Shown: positions 54,990 to 64,000, numbered from the stretch's first letter. The stretch is 64,000 nt of DNA from Flavobacterium flabelliforme (GCF_017948675.1 NZ_JAGFBU010000001.1:558001-622000), one strand, 5' to 3'. Notes: generated by a model not told the origin, from the letters alone. Program-made: numbers and translations.

Positions 54990-55448
54990 ATGTTAAATAC
55001 AGATGAAACCACAAAAGAAACAGTAAGCACATTAGAAGGATTAATTTCAATTCTAGAGGATGGAAAACTAGGATATACCAATGCAGCAGAACACGCTGAA
55101 GAGGCATCAATAAAATCTGATTTTATACAATATGCTCGTGAACGTTCCCTTTTTATTGTAGAACTTCAAGATGAAATAAACAGACTAGGAAAATCAACTG
55201 ATGAGTCTGGTGGAGGAGCTTTAGGAGCGCTACACCGTACTTGGATTGACATTAAAGCGTCGTTTACTGGCGGAGATACAGAAGCAATTATAAACGCTTG
55301 TATTACTGGAGAAGAAGCTGCAATTGAGAAATATGAAGAGGTTTTGAAAAAAGACCACTTACAAACCAACCAAATTGCTATGATCACTAAACAATTAAAT
55401 AGCATACAAAGTACTTTAACTAAAATTAAAGCAAAAAAAATATCTTAA
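54990..55448 (+). CDS. DUF2383 / PA2169-type four-helix-bundle protein
   Basis: A 152-residue, all-helical, soluble protein. Its start (TTKETVSTLEGLISILEDGKLGY) and the TNAAEHAEEAS, YARERSLFIVELQDEINRLG and GALHRTWIDIKASFTGGD stretches fit the DUF2383/PA2169 family, ferritin-like bundles of unknown function often linked to stress in other bacteria. No signal peptide is seen. It is a monocistronic gene with its own terminator. Confidence 0.88.
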   Translation: MLNTDETTKETVSTLEGLISILEDGKLGYTNAAEHAEEASIKSDFIQYARERSLFIVELQDEINRLGKSTDESGGGALGALHRTWIDIKASFTGGDTEAIINACITGEEAAIEKYEEVLKKDHLQTNQIAMITKQLNSIQSTLTKIKAKKIS

Positions 55449-55471
55449 TTACTATTAGAATATTTTTATAT

Positions 55472-55503
55472 AAAAACCACTTAGCTTATGCTAAGTGGTT
55501 TTT
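55472..55503 (+). terminator. Terminator of the DUF2383-type gene
   Basis: A perfect 14-bp stem AAAAACCACTTAGC/GCTAAGTGGTTTTT with loop TTAT and trailing T-rich sequence. Confidence 0.92.
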
Positions 55504-55719
55504 ATTTTTTAATAACTATTTACATATATGGTTTACTGAACTCCAATTTTAATCGAATTAACAAACCGTTATAAAAAACTCTTTTTATAATTCTATTTAT
55601 TTTTAAAAAAACAGCTATTCGTTAGAAATCTTGGATAATTAATTAGACATTTGCAGACTTTTTTGAGGGAACTCTAAAAAGACTAAAGTTTTAAAAATTA
55701 ACAATTTATCATCAACTAG

Positions 55720-57588
55720 ATGAAAAAGAAAATAGAAATACTTGCTCCAGCAAAAGATTTAATACACGGAATGGCAGCCATCAACAGTGGAGCCGACGCA
55801 GTATATATTGGAGCACCACAATTTGGAGCACGCTCTAATGCAACGAACTCGATCGAAGATATAGCTGAATTAGTAAAATATGCTCACTTATTCCACGCCC
55901 AAGTTTTTGTTGTAATCAACACCATCTTATACGATAATGAATTGGAAACGTGTCGTCAGATGATTTGGAAATTGTACGACATTAAAGTAGATGCGCTTAT
56001 CGTGCAAGATATGGCAATCATGGAAATGGATTTACCTCCAATCGTTTTACATGCAAGCACACAAGCAAACAACCGCGACGCTGACAAAATTAAATTCCTG
56101 AAAGATGCTGGAATGAAACGTGTCGTTTTAGCTCGAGAATTAAACCTTCATCAAATAAAAACAATTAGTACAGCATCAGATGTAGAATTAGAGTTTTTTG
56201 TAACAGGCGCATTGTGTGTTTCCTTTAGTGGAAACTGCTACATGAGTGTTGCCAATGGAGAACGCAGCGCCAACCGTGGTTCATGCGCTCAAAACTGTCG
56301 TTTGCCTTACAACTTAATTGACGGACACGGTGAAACATTAATCAAAAACAGTCACTTACTTTCTATCAAGGATTTTGATGTTTCAGACCAAATCCCAAAC
56401 TTAATCGAAGCGGGAGTTTGCTCTTTCAAGATAGAAGGCCGATTGAAGGATATTGTATATGTAAAAAATAATGTTTCATATCTAAGACAAAAACTAGATG
56501 CTTTTCTAGAAGGAAATGACAGCTACACTAAAGCTTCTTCGGGAAAATGTACTTTTACTTTCGATTCTGCTTTAAACAAAAGCTTCAATCGGGGATACAC
56601 CGATTATTTTGTAAACGGAAGAGACCAATCTATCGGGTCTTGGGAAAGTCCAAAATCAAAAGGTCAATATATTGGTAAATTAATCAAAACAGTTAGTAAC
56701 GCTTACCAAATTGAAAATGGAGAACTACTTAACAATGGCGATGGACTTTGCTACATAAACGACAACAATGAAGCAGATGGAATCTATGTAAATAAAGTCG
56801 AAAACGGCTTAGCCTATCCCAATGTTTTAAAGGAATTAAAAGAAGGCACTTTTATTTACCGCAATAATGATGCTGCCTTTATCAAAATCGTAGAGCGCGA
56901 AGATAGTGCGGTTCGAAAAATAAGTACTACTTTACTATTGACCGAAAATGAAAATGGTTTCGAATTAATCGCTACTGATGAAGACGGTTTTGTGAGCACA
57001 GTTCATTTAGAACATGCTAAAGAGCAAACTAAAAACAACGAATCTATTGCCGAAAATATAAAAACACAATTGGCTAAAACAGGATTCACTCCTTATAAAG
57101 CCGATGAAATTAATGTGATGTTTTCAGAAAACTGGTTTCTACCTATTTCAAAAATCAATGAAATGAGACGTACTGTTTTTGAACAATTATCAGCAATTCG
57201 TATGGCTGGCTACAAAGTTGAAGAACACCAATTGGTTAAAACTTCACATCCTTATCCTGAAACTAAATTAGATTTCATGTACAATGTATCTAACAAATTG
57301 GCACGTAAATTTTATGAGCGTCACGGTGTTACGGAAATAGAAAAAGCATTTGAATTACAATGGGAACCAGGAAAATCTCGTGTAATGACCACTAAATATT
57401 GCATCAAATACGAATTAAAAAAATGCCCTATACATCAAAAAGAAATTATGGGTGAGAAGTTAAAAGAACCTCTAGTCTTAAAGCAAGGCGAACTAGAATA
57501 CAAATTGAAATTCAATTGCAAGCCTTGTGAAATGGAAATTTGGGAAAAAGATGCTGAGTTTGAAATTGAAGAAGATCATTTTCATTAA
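55720..57588 (+). CDS. Peptidase U32-family protein (likely tRNA hydroxylation, TrhP-type)
   Basis: A 622-residue protein of the U32 family. Its N-terminal half is a TIM-barrel-like region with ILAPAKDLIHGMAAINSGADAVYIG-type sequence; the family signature, including ERSANRGSCAQNCRLPY, provides cysteines near residue 180-195. A C-terminal extension carries more cysteines (CPIHQKE, CKPCEM). Bacterial TrhP (YegQ) of this family takes part in 5-hydroxyuridine formation in tRNA, and others act in ubiquinone synthesis; which applies here is inferred. The old peptidase label is doubtful. Confidence 0.9.
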   Translation: MKKKIEILAPAKDLIHGMAAINSGADAVYIGAPQFGARSNATNSIEDIAELVKYAHLFHAQVFVVINTILYDNELETCRQMIWKLYDIKVDALIVQDMAIMEMDLPPIVLHASTQANNRDADKIKFLKDAGMKRVVLARELNLHQIKTISTASDVELEFFVTGALCVSFSGNCYMSVANGERSANRGSCAQNCRLPYNLIDGHGETLIKNSHLLSIKDFDVSDQIPNLIEAGVCSFKIEGRLKDIVYVKNNVSYLRQKLDAFLEGNDSYTKASSGKCTFTFDSALNKSFNRGYTDYFVNGRDQSIGSWESPKSKGQYIGKLIKTVSNAYQIENGELLNNGDGLCYINDNNEADGIYVNKVENGLAYPNVLKELKEGTFIYRNNDAAFIKIVEREDSAVRKISTTLLLTENENGFELIATDEDGFVSTVHLEHAKEQTKNNESIAENIKTQLAKTGFTPYKADEINVMFSENWFLPISKINEMRRTVFEQLSAIRMAGYKVEEHQLVKTSHPYPETKLDFMYNVSNKLARKFYERHGVTEIEKAFELQWEPGKSRVMTTKYCIKYELKKCPIHQKEIMGEKLKEPLVLKQGELEYKLKFNCKPCEMEIWEKDAEFEIEEDHFH

Positions 57589-57603
57589 TTGAGAAGTAAA
57601 ATA

Positions 57604-57643
57604 AAAGCGTTCAAAAATTTATTTATAAATTTTTGAACGCTTT
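57604..57643 (+). terminator. Terminator of the U32-family gene
   Basis: A perfect 19-bp inverted repeat with core AAAGCGTTCAAAAATTT and a minimal two-base loop (a slightly larger loop is more likely), 15 bases after the stop. Confidence 0.88.
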
Positions 57644-57710
57644 ATTATTTCTAAAAATCATTAATTTATCGATTTTTATTAAAGAATCTAATAAATAAAA
57701 TCAATTGCTC

Positions 57711-58514
57711 TTATTTATTTTTTTTAGTCGGTTTCTTTTTTGTAACCTTGGTTGCTTTTGGCTTTGCTTCCTCTTTTGCATCCGATTTTACCTCTGCTTT
57801 TACTTTAGACTTTGGTTTAACATTATATAAGTTTACTACCTCTTCTATATCATCATACTTATATTCTTTTTCTTCAATCTTTTTCGCAATTTCTTGATTA
57901 TCATTAAAATAATAAACTCCGAATTCCCTAAAAAAAGTATTAAATCCTACAGAAGCTCCGTTTGAACTCATAGATACAAGTGTTGGGTAATCTTCGTTTT
58001 TTCTTTTTAAATAGTGATTTACTTGTTTAGAAACCACTTTCATTTTCCTGATTTTTATTTTATCTGCTTTTGTATTTCCTTCTTTAATAACATCACCCTC
58101 AACCTTATCGTCTTTAATTCCATAAGCTACTCCTCCTAAATACAAGGAAACTTTACCTTCGATTGTTTTACAAATCCAGCCTTCTTTTGCAATCTTTGTC
58201 TCTTTTCCTTTCGCTTTATATACTTTTGTTTTAGTATAAAAGAAAGTATAAATCACCTTTTTATTTTCATCAAATATCTGTACAGAGTCAATGTCTTTAC
58301 CAGCAAATTTTTCGCTTTTATCTGCCACTCTTACTTTAATTTTCTTGTCTTCAAATCCCGGAAAATGCACTGTTCCGCTAACATTTTGATTGTCTTTTTT
58401 AAAAACAATTCCTTCTGCCTTCTGTTGCCCCATTCCAACATAGAACGTGATTTGAGAGTATCCTAATGTAGTAAGGAATAAAGCAGTAATCAATAAAAAA
58501 AAATTTGTCTTCAT
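57711..58514 (-). CDS. Hypothetical exported protein with lysine-rich tail
   Basis: A 267-residue protein with a signal peptide ending near TLGYSQ (21). The middle part is beta-rich and includes KVYKAKGKETKIAKEGWIC and CKTIEGKVSLYLGGVAYG. The last 35 residues are a low-complexity K/A/P/E tail ending in KPTKKNK. I do not recognise a family; periplasmic or outer-membrane localisation is inferred from the signal. It stands alone on its strand. Confidence 0.75.
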   Translation of the reverse strand: MKTNFFLLITALFLTTLGYSQITFYVGMGQQKAEGIVFKKDNQNVSGTVHFPGFEDKKIKVRVADKSEKFAGKDIDSVQIFDENKKVIYTFFYTKTKVYKAKGKETKIAKEGWICKTIEGKVSLYLGGVAYGIKDDKVEGDVIKEGNTKADKIKIRKMKVVSKQVNHYLKRKNEDYPTLVSMSSNGASVGFNTFFREFGVYYFNDNQEIAKKIEEKEYKYDDIEEVVNLYNVKPKSKVKAEVKSDAKEEAKPKATKVTKKKPTKKNK

Positions 58515-58689
58515 TATTTTTTGAATTATAATTATGATTTAAAAACCCACAAATATATAAATATAGTTGCTTTTTTGTGAGAAAATTCAATTTAAGTTAT
58601 TCAAAAGTTATAACCATAAATTAAAATAAATTTTAACGCATTATAAAAAGTGTTTTTCTATTTTTACTACTCAATTAAGATGAGATAAA

Positions 58690-59850
58690 ATGAAAATATT
58701 ACTTCTAGGTTCTGGCGAGCTGGGTAAAGAATTTACCATTGCAGCACAAAGAATCGGACAAACAATAATTGCTGTCGATAGCTACGCAAATGCACCAGCG
58801 ATGCAAGTTGCGCATGCTTTTGAAGTTATCAATATGTTAGACGGAGCAGCTTTAGACCGTCTTGTTGCCAAACATCAACCTGACTTTATTGTCCCAGAAA
58901 TAGAAGCGATTCGTACGGAACAGTTTTACAAGTACGAAAAGCAAGGAATTGTAGTTGTTCCTTCGGCGAAAGCGGCCAACTTTACAATGAACAGAAAAGC
59001 AATTCGGGATTTAGCTTCAAAAGAATTAGGATTAAAAACAGCTAATTATCGCTATGCAACCACCGCTGAAGAACTACATAAAGGAGTTGAAGCAGTAGGA
59101 ATGCCTTGTGTTGTAAAACCGTTAATGAGTTCGTCTGGAAAAGGACAATCTACAATAAAGACAATTGCCGATATTGATAAAGCATGGAATTATGCCGTTG
59201 AAGGTTCCCGTGGTGATGTAGTAGAAGTAATCGTCGAAGCATTTGTCCAGTTCAATTCGGAGATCACTTTACTAACTGTTGTTCAAAACAACAATCCCAC
59301 CTTATTTTGCGCACCTATTGGTCATAGACAAGAACGTGGCGATTATATGGAAAGTTGGCAACCTGCACGTATTTCCGACAAGGACTTGTATGAGGCACAA
59401 GATATGGCCGAAAAAGTTACCGAAGCATTAGGTGGCGCTGGTCTATTTGGCGTTGAGTTTTTTCTAACAGATGAAGGCGTTTATTTCTCGGAGTTATCAC
59501 CTCGTCCGCATGATACAGGAATGGTCACCTTAGCAGGAACCCAAAATTTTAATCAATTTGAATTGCATTTAAGAGCAATTTTAAGTTTACCGATTTTTGA
59601 GATTACTCTAGAAAAAGCAGGTGCTAGTGCTGTTATCTTAGCTTCAGAAAATTCAGAAAATCCAAGCTATTCCGGAATCGAAAAAATAGCAGCTTTACCA
59701 AAAACTGACTTTAGAATCTTTGGAAAACCAACTTCGAGACCATACCGTAGAATGGGAGTTGCACTTGCAAATGATATTCTAGAAACACCAATTGAAGAAA
59801 TTGTGGAAAGAGCAAAAAATGCTGCTACCTTAGTAACCGTAAATTTATAA
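58690..59850 (+). CDS. purT: Formate-dependent phosphoribosylglycinamide formyltransferase
   Basis: Purine-pathway enzyme that formylates GAR with formate and ATP instead of formyl-tetrahydrofolate. The 386-residue ATP-grasp protein has the N-terminal [11 protein letters not shown] loop, the ATP-binding [14 protein letters not shown], and the metal-binding [13 protein letters not shown]. Length and motif order are as in E. coli PurT (392). The DUF6370-like gene starts two bases after its stop, so they share a transcript. Confidence 0.96.
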   Translation: MKILLLGSGELGKEFTIAAQRIGQTIIAVDSYANAPAMQVAHAFEVINMLDGAALDRLVAKHQPDFIVPEIEAIRTEQFYKYEKQGIVVVPSAKAANFTMNRKAIRDLASKELGLKTANYRYATTAEELHKGVEAVGMPCVVKPLMSSSGKGQSTIKTIADIDKAWNYAVEGSRGDVVEVIVEAFVQFNSEITLLTVVQNNNPTLFCAPIGHRQERGDYMESWQPARISDKDLYEAQDMAEKVTEALGGAGLFGVEFFLTDEGVYFSELSPRPHDTGMVTLAGTQNFNQFELHLRAILSLPIFEITLEKAGASAVILASENSENPSYSGIEKIAALPKTDFRIFGKPTSRPYRRMGVALANDILETPIEEIVERAKNAATLVTVNL

Positions 59851-59852
59851 TT

Positions 59853-60170
59853 ATGAAAAAAATAATAGTAGCAACATTTTTATTTTTCGCAGTAACAATA
59901 AGTGCTCAAGAAAAAAAAGAGGAAATAAAACCACAAATTGTAGAAGCCGCTTGCGGTCAATGTCAATTTGATATGAAAGGACATGGCTGCGATTTAGCCG
60001 TTCGCATTGATGGGAAATCCTATTTTGTAGATGGCACTTCAATAGATGCACATGGAGATGCACATGCTGATGACGGTTTTTGTGCTGCAGTCAGAAAAGC
60101 AGAGGTAGTTGGAAAAATAGTTGACGATAGATTTAAAGTGACTTCTTTTAAACTAGTACCTAAAAAGTAA
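59853..60170 (+). CDS. Small exported cysteine-containing protein (DUF6370-like)
   Basis: A 105-residue protein with a signal peptide ending near ISAQE (20). The mature part contains CGQCQFDMKGHGCDLAVRI and DGTSIDAHGDAHADDGFC, giving two CxxC-spaced or nearby cysteines plus several His and Asp residues that could bind metal; this is inference. I associate the pattern with DUF6370, whose role is unknown. It directly follows purT with no gap for a separate promoter, an odd pairing of a purine enzyme and an exported protein. Confidence 0.75.
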   Translation: MKKIIVATFLFFAVTISAQEKKEEIKPQIVEAACGQCQFDMKGHGCDLAVRIDGKSYFVDGTSIDAHGDAHADDGFCAAVRKAEVVGKIVDDRFKVTSFKLVPKK

Positions 60171-60172
60171 AA

Positions 60173-60202
60173 AAAGGCTTGCAATAATCACTGCAAGCCT
60201 TT
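60173..60202. terminator. Bidirectional terminator
   Basis: A perfect 11-bp stem AAAGGCTTGCA/TGCAAGCCTTT with an eight-base loop and T-rich flanks, between the purT unit and the large minus-strand membrane protein. Confidence 0.85.
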
Positions 60203-60209
60203 CTTTTTA

Positions 60210-61853
60210 CTACTTCTTTTTCATACTCGATTTTAGATTAATATTTTCGAATGTTGAAATATCAATTACTTCTTCTAAATCTAAATCAAAGGAAACTGAA
60301 ATACTATCTCCGATAATTGTTACGGGCAACTGACTTGATATTTGAGAAGAACCCACGAAAATATTAGGATAATCTTTCACTTTAAAATAATAAAAGCTAT
60401 TTCCGTTTTTAACATCATTTTGAATTCGAGTAACTACTGATTTTACTGTTTTTTTATTAGAGACACTATTGGGATTTATCTTGTTATCCGCCATATTATA
60501 GACGTTTTTAAAAGCGGTCAATGTTTCTCTCATCGTATTTCCTACTCCAACAATTGTATAATCGGAAATATCAACCATAGCAAACATTTTTACCAACCCC
60601 CCATCATCTTTAAGCGTCATGACATAAGCAGGTATATTATTGATGTTATACGGGATAGGCAGCGAAGCTTTATATCCTTTTTCCTGAACTTTCCCTTCGG
60701 CTGAACTTTGAGCAGCATATTCTGTCGCTCCACTTTGCTTGTAAAAGGTCGCTTCTTTTGTTCTTGTATCGACCAATACAAAACCTACTGCAGACTCATC
60801 TTTCCCTACAGAAGTCAATCCGGTGTACCAATAGGATTTGTTATCTTTTCCGTACACTAAAGTCAAACCTTCTGTGGTTTGTAATTTATCTGCATTGGAG
60901 AAGTTCCAATACCCATGCACATATTCTCCCCAATCATTTAATTGGTCTTCTATAAAACCTAAAGGCTGAATGCGATCTACCCATAGTGGCGTTTTAGCAA
61001 TTGAATATTCAGTCATAGCTCCCGATTGTGCATCAACAACAACAATTCCATTAGCTTCTTTTCCAGAAAAACCAATTCTCTTTTCATATTTAGTGATCAC
61101 CCAAAATGGATTTCCAGCATCATCAATCTCAAAACTAAAATCGGCTAAACCAGCAGTGGCATATCCATTAAAATAAACATGGCGATGCAATTCACTACCA
61201 AAATAAGCACCGGGTTGGTACTTAATCTTTATCGCTTTTCCGCCCACATGTTGCACTAATTTCACATCACGCTCATTGGTTGCAGAAACCATTACATATC
61301 CTGCAGTTCCCTCTTGGTTATTAAACCATTTTAAAAGTCCAGAATGTAATAAGGGCGCAACCCAATACAACTCATCATTTACTTTTTGAATGCAAAAATC
61401 TCCTAATTCTACTTGACTTCCAAGTGCAGGCTGAGAACCTAATATTTTCTCTCCTAAAAGATAAGCTAACTTTTCATCGACCACTCTAATTTTATCTATA
61501 GAAATTGGAGCAATATGGTTTGTAATTTTTTCTCCATTTTTAACTTCACCAATTAATTTCTGATAGGAATCGCTTCTAAACATTTTCGTACTAGTAATAA
61601 GTGGTAATAAAATACAGTATGATAAAAGTATAGCTACTAAAACATATAAATACTTACTTGGCATAGCTGCAAGCTTTACCTGTTTTGTTTTTTCTGAAAC
61701 CGTTAAACCACTAGAATATACAATAACTAGCATAACCAATACTAATAAAATAAAAGCAAATCCAGTAAAACCATAGTTTATTACTGGCAAATTGATGTAA
61801 AATAATATGAAGGCTACAATAGCAAGTGCTATAACGGATAGAATTTTTTTCAT
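60210..61853 (-). CDS. Large membrane-anchored protein, family not recognised
   Basis: A 547-residue protein with three N-terminal hydrophobic segments (about 3-20, 22-45 and a further one near LYVLVAILLSYCILLPLI) and a large hydrophilic domain of more than 400 residues, probably outside the cytoplasm. That part has repeated blocks with tryptophan and aromatic residues, such as WVAPLLHSGLLKWFNN and NPFWVITKYEKRIGF, and ends MKKK. No catalytic motif is recognised. I start at the ATG at 61853; frames open to 61874 and 61934, the latter giving an odd cysteine-containing lead. Confidence 0.7.
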   Translation of the reverse strand: MKKILSVIALAIVAFILFYINLPVINYGFTGFAFILLVLVMLVIVYSSGLTVSEKTKQVKLAAMPSKYLYVLVAILLSYCILLPLITSTKMFRSDSYQKLIGEVKNGEKITNHIAPISIDKIRVVDEKLAYLLGEKILGSQPALGSQVELGDFCIQKVNDELYWVAPLLHSGLLKWFNNQEGTAGYVMVSATNERDVKLVQHVGGKAIKIKYQPGAYFGSELHRHVYFNGYATAGLADFSFEIDDAGNPFWVITKYEKRIGFSGKEANGIVVVDAQSGAMTEYSIAKTPLWVDRIQPLGFIEDQLNDWGEYVHGYWNFSNADKLQTTEGLTLVYGKDNKSYWYTGLTSVGKDESAVGFVLVDTRTKEATFYKQSGATEYAAQSSAEGKVQEKGYKASLPIPYNINNIPAYVMTLKDDGGLVKMFAMVDISDYTIVGVGNTMRETLTAFKNVYNMADNKINPNSVSNKKTVKSVVTRIQNDVKNGNSFYYFKVKDYPNIFVGSSQISSQLPVTIIGDSISVSFDLDLEEVIDISTFENINLKSSMKKK

Positions 61854-62008
61854 GACTTTCTTTTTATACTTCATTAGTATAAAAGTTAAATATATGTTAC
61901 AAAAATTGCTGACAGAATTACAAGGACCAAGCATTCTGTCATGAATATTGCTATTTTTTATTCCTTAAGGTAAACAAAAGAGATTTTTTTAAATAGGGTA
62001 AAAAATAG

Positions 62009-62016
62009 TATTTTTG
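62009..62016 (+). promoter_or_regulatory. Candidate promoter -7 element of fabD
   Basis: TATTTTTG matches TAnnTTTG; the leader to the ATG at 62068 would be about 45 bases. Confidence 0.5.
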
Positions 62017-62067
62017 CATTTGATTCCTTTTTAATAGAAGAAATTTGTAAACAATAAAAAGATAAAT

Positions 62068-62940
62068 ATGAAAGCATATGTATTTCCGGGTCAAGGCGCA
62101 CAATTCACAGGAATGGGCAAAGACTTATATGAGAATTCTCCACTAGCAAAAGAATTGTTTGAAAAAGCAAACGAAATATTAGGTTTCCGCATCACAGACA
62201 TTATGTTTGAGGGAACTGCAGAAGAATTAAAAGAGACTAAGGTTACGCAACCAGCAGTTTTCTTGCACTCAGTAATTTTAGCAAAAACGTTAGAAGATTT
62301 TAAACCAGAAATGGTAGCAGGTCATTCATTAGGTGAATTTTCAGCATTAGTTGCTAACGGTGCTTTGTCATTTGAAGATGGTCTTAAATTAGTTTCAAAA
62401 AGAGCACTTGCTATGCAAAAAGCTTGCGAAATTAAGCCTTCAACAATGGCAGCAGTTTTAGGATTAGCAGACAATATCGTAGAAGAAGTTTGCGCTTCGA
62501 TTGACGGTGTTGTAGTAGCAGCAAACTATAACTGTCCTGGACAATTAGTAATTTCTGGTGAAACGTCAGCAGTTGAAAAAGCGTGTGAAGCCATGAAAAC
62601 AGCTGGTGCAAAAAGAGCTTTATTATTACCTGTAGGCGGAGCATTTCACTCGCCTATGATGGAACCAGCAAGAGAAGAACTGGCGGCAGCTATTGAAGCA
62701 ACTACGTTCTCTACTCCTATTTGCCCCGTTTATCAAAATGTAACTGCAACAGCAATTTCATCACCAGAGGAAATCAAGAAAAACTTAATAATCCAATTGA
62801 CTGCTCCCGTAAAATGGACACAATCGGTACAGCAAATGATCGCTGATGGCGCCACTTTATTTACAGAAGTGGGCCCTGGAAAAGTATTAGCCGGTTTAAT
62901 TGGAAAAATTGACAAAGAAGCGGTTACCGCGAATGCATAA
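62068..62940 (+). CDS. fabD: Malonyl-CoA:ACP transacylase
   Basis: Loads malonyl onto acyl carrier protein at the start of fatty acid synthesis. The 290-residue protein has the N-terminal VFPGQGAQFTGM, catalytic Ser87 in GHSLGE, His194 in GGAFHSPMM, and the C-terminal EVGPGKVLAGL. All are standard. It is followed by a strong terminator and stands apart from other fab genes in this window. Confidence 0.97.
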   Translation: MKAYVFPGQGAQFTGMGKDLYENSPLAKELFEKANEILGFRITDIMFEGTAEELKETKVTQPAVFLHSVILAKTLEDFKPEMVAGHSLGEFSALVANGALSFEDGLKLVSKRALAMQKACEIKPSTMAAVLGLADNIVEEVCASIDGVVVAANYNCPGQLVISGETSAVEKACEAMKTAGAKRALLLPVGGAFHSPMMEPAREELAAAIEATTFSTPICPVYQNVTATAISSPEEIKKNLIIQLTAPVKWTQSVQQMIADGATLFTEVGPGKVLAGLIGKIDKEAVTANA

Positions 62941-62988
62941 TATTAGTTAACAGTGATCCGTTTTTATGGGTCAGTCTATTTTAAAATA

Positions 62989-63024
62989 AAAAATCCTCAT
63001 AAATACATTTTTATGAGGATTTTT
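62989..63024. terminator. Terminator between fabD and the toxin-like gene
   Basis: A perfect 15-bp stem AAAAATCCTCATAAA/TTTATGAGGATTTTT with a six-base loop. It ends four bases before the minus-strand gene's stop and could serve both strands. Confidence 0.88.
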
Positions 63025-63027
63025 GTT

Positions 63028-63345
63028 TTATAATCTATTCGCTTCTTCGCAATGATTATTTAATATTCCAGTAATCAAATAATTTTTGCCAGAATTTTCG
63101 AAAAAAACATACCAAGTGGTTCGTTTATTAGAGTTGTAAAAAATATAATTTGAACCAAGATATTTTAATTCTTGCGGAGTTTTCCGATTTGGAAAGTCTC
63201 TTATATTATCAGAAACAAATTGTATTAATTTTTCTAAATACTTGTCTGCATTTTCTTGATAAGAAAAGTATTTTTTATTGAATAATAAAAATACTAAATC
63301 ATCGAAATAATCTAAAATATCATTTTTATAAATTATTTTTTCCAA
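63028..63345 (-). CDS. Probable RelE/ParE-like toxin of a type II toxin-antitoxin pair
   Basis: A 105-residue soluble protein with no Met other than the first residue; the only available start is TTG at 63343-63345. The pattern of a helix pair, then LKYLGSNYIFYNSNKRTTWYVFF and the closing ILNNHCEE, resembles RelE/ParE-type toxins as I know them from Bacteroidota. It overlaps the end of the small upstream gene by 13 bases, typical for translationally coupled toxin-antitoxin pairs. Catalytic residues cannot be assigned with certainty. Confidence 0.65.
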   Translation of the reverse strand: MEKIIYKNDILDYFDDLVFLLFNKKYFSYQENADKYLEKLIQFVSDNIRDFPNRKTPQELKYLGSNYIFYNSNKRTTWYVFFENSGKNYLITGILNNHCEEANRL

Positions 63346-63518
63346 GGATACTTACTTATTCGTTTCTTCATTTCTGATAAAAGCTCTTCAGGTGTATATC
63401 CATTTTTGAATTCCTTATCAAAATCGAAATTTTCTCCAATACCCTTTTGTTTTAAAGTAGTTTTGTAAGCCGTAATTGGTTCTTCCGCTTTGTTTGAATT
63501 TTCTATTTTATCGTTCAT
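63333..63518 (-). CDS. Probable antitoxin partner
   Basis: A 61-residue protein, highly charged, with a disordered N-terminal part and a helical C-terminal part (YTPEELLSEMKKRISKYPW) of the sort antitoxins use to bind toxins. No DNA-binding domain is obvious. It lies directly upstream of the RelE/ParE-like gene and overlaps it. The assignment depends on the neighbour. Confidence 0.6.
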   Translation of the reverse strand: MNDKIENSNKAEEPITAYKTTLKQKGIGENFDFDKEFKNGYTPEELLSEMKKRISKYPWKK

Positions 63519-63608
63519 AATGAATGTATTAGCGAAACAAATTTACAAAAAAATCCCAAACCATCATTTTGATAATTTGGGATCTTTAATAAATATCAAT
63601 TTAAAAAT

Positions 63609-64000
63609 CTAACCTCTAATTTTCTGTTCCCATTTCCAAGCACTTGCCATCGCTTCTTCAAGCGTAGATTGTGCTTTCCAACCTAGAACATTATTTGCCT
63701 TGTCCGTATTGGCGTAAGCCGAAGTAATATCTCCTTCTCTGCGTCCTACAATTTTGTATGGCAATTTTTTACCGCTCACTTTTTCAAAACTATTTATCAC
63801 TTCTAAAACAGAACTTCCTGTTCCTGTTCCTAAATTAAAGGTTTCTACTTTTGCTGTGTTTTTTTTGTTTATTAAACGCTGTAAAGCTATTACATGGGCT
63901 TTCGCCAAATCTACAACGTGAATATAATCACGAATAGCCGTTCCGTCTGGTGTTGGATAATCGTCGCCGTACACAGCCAATTCTTTTCGCAATCCAAAAC
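63609..64000 (-). CDS. galE: UDP-glucose 4-epimerase, N-terminal part missing
   Basis: The C-terminal 130 or so residues of GalE, a short-chain dehydrogenase/reductase-type epimerase of UDP-sugars in the Leloir pathway. Recognisable stretches are VYGDDYPTPDGTAIRDYIHVVDLAKAH, FNLGTGTGSSVLEV and GRREGDITSAYA. The reading frame continues through the right edge of the window (before the visible TTG come codons for Phe-Gly), so the gene is partial by truncation and not by mutation. Confidence 0.95.
   Translation of the reverse strand, partial: FGLRKELAVYGDDYPTPDGTAIRDYIHVVDLAKAHVIALQRLINKKNTAKVETFNLGTGTGSSVLEVINSFEKVSGKKLPYKIVGRREGDITSAYANTDKANNVLGWKAQSTLEEAMASAWKWEQKIRG

Overview
The window is chromosomal DNA from a low-GC member of the Bacteroidota, most likely a Flavobacterium. 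The signs are gliding genes gldB and gldC, a type IX secretion plug protein, a SusC/SusD pair, many proteins ending their signal peptides in the Bacteroidota style, and repeated copies of the Bacteroidota promoter -7 element (TAnnTTTG) just upstream of genes. No phage, plasmid, IS element or CRISPR array is visible. Most of the window is housekeeping, with small accessory pockets.

Layout. 1-7194 (minus strand) is the start of the division and cell-wall (dcw) cluster: mraZ, rsmH, ftsL-like, ftsI, murE, mraY, murD (cut by the window edge), tightly packed with overlaps. A run of 10-bp-spaced GTGGT boxes in front of mraZ looks like the MraZ operator. 7573-9673 holds an alpha/beta hydrolase, engB and a lipoprotein. 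9807-14694 holds gldC and gldB, nadE, an orphan response regulator and dnaG, whose zinc-finger ligands are all replaced. 14827-17709 is an ECF sigma factor operon with an anti-sigma-like membrane protein and an outer-membrane protein. 17978-24752 holds a polyprenyl synthase and a SusC-SusD-phosphodiesterase operon.

24840-33626 holds rlmN, an O-methyltransferase, a PAP2 phosphatase with a TatA-like protein, an M1 metallopeptidase, and a tandem array of secreted carboxypeptidase-regulatory-like paralogues ending in a DUF6702-type protein. 33773-41511 holds pepE, two identical tRNA-Gly genes, a GNAT enzyme, an L,D-transpeptidase-like protein and two tandem CBM9/DUF5916-type outer-membrane proteins. 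41652-53314 is mainly metabolic and housekeeping: gpmI, a DUF445 protein, map with a methyltransferase, the T9SS plug protein, apaG, pruA, rsmG, a fatty acid desaturase and an aspartate aminotransferase.

53315-55448 is an accessory pocket: a REP-like repeat, a lone HsdR N-terminal-type nuclease gene and a DUF2383-type protein. 55720-64000 holds a U32 peptidase-family protein, purT with a small cysteine-containing secreted protein, a large unrecognised membrane protein, fabD, a probable toxin-antitoxin pair, and the 3' part of galE.

The items most worth following up are the MraZ operator, the zinc-ligand-free DnaG, the tandem secreted paralogue array beside an M1 peptidase, the SusCD-phosphodiesterase operon, the ECF operon with its three-part outer-membrane protein, the lone nuclease gene, and two REP-like intergenic elements. 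All family names rest on reading motifs by eye; no database search was run.
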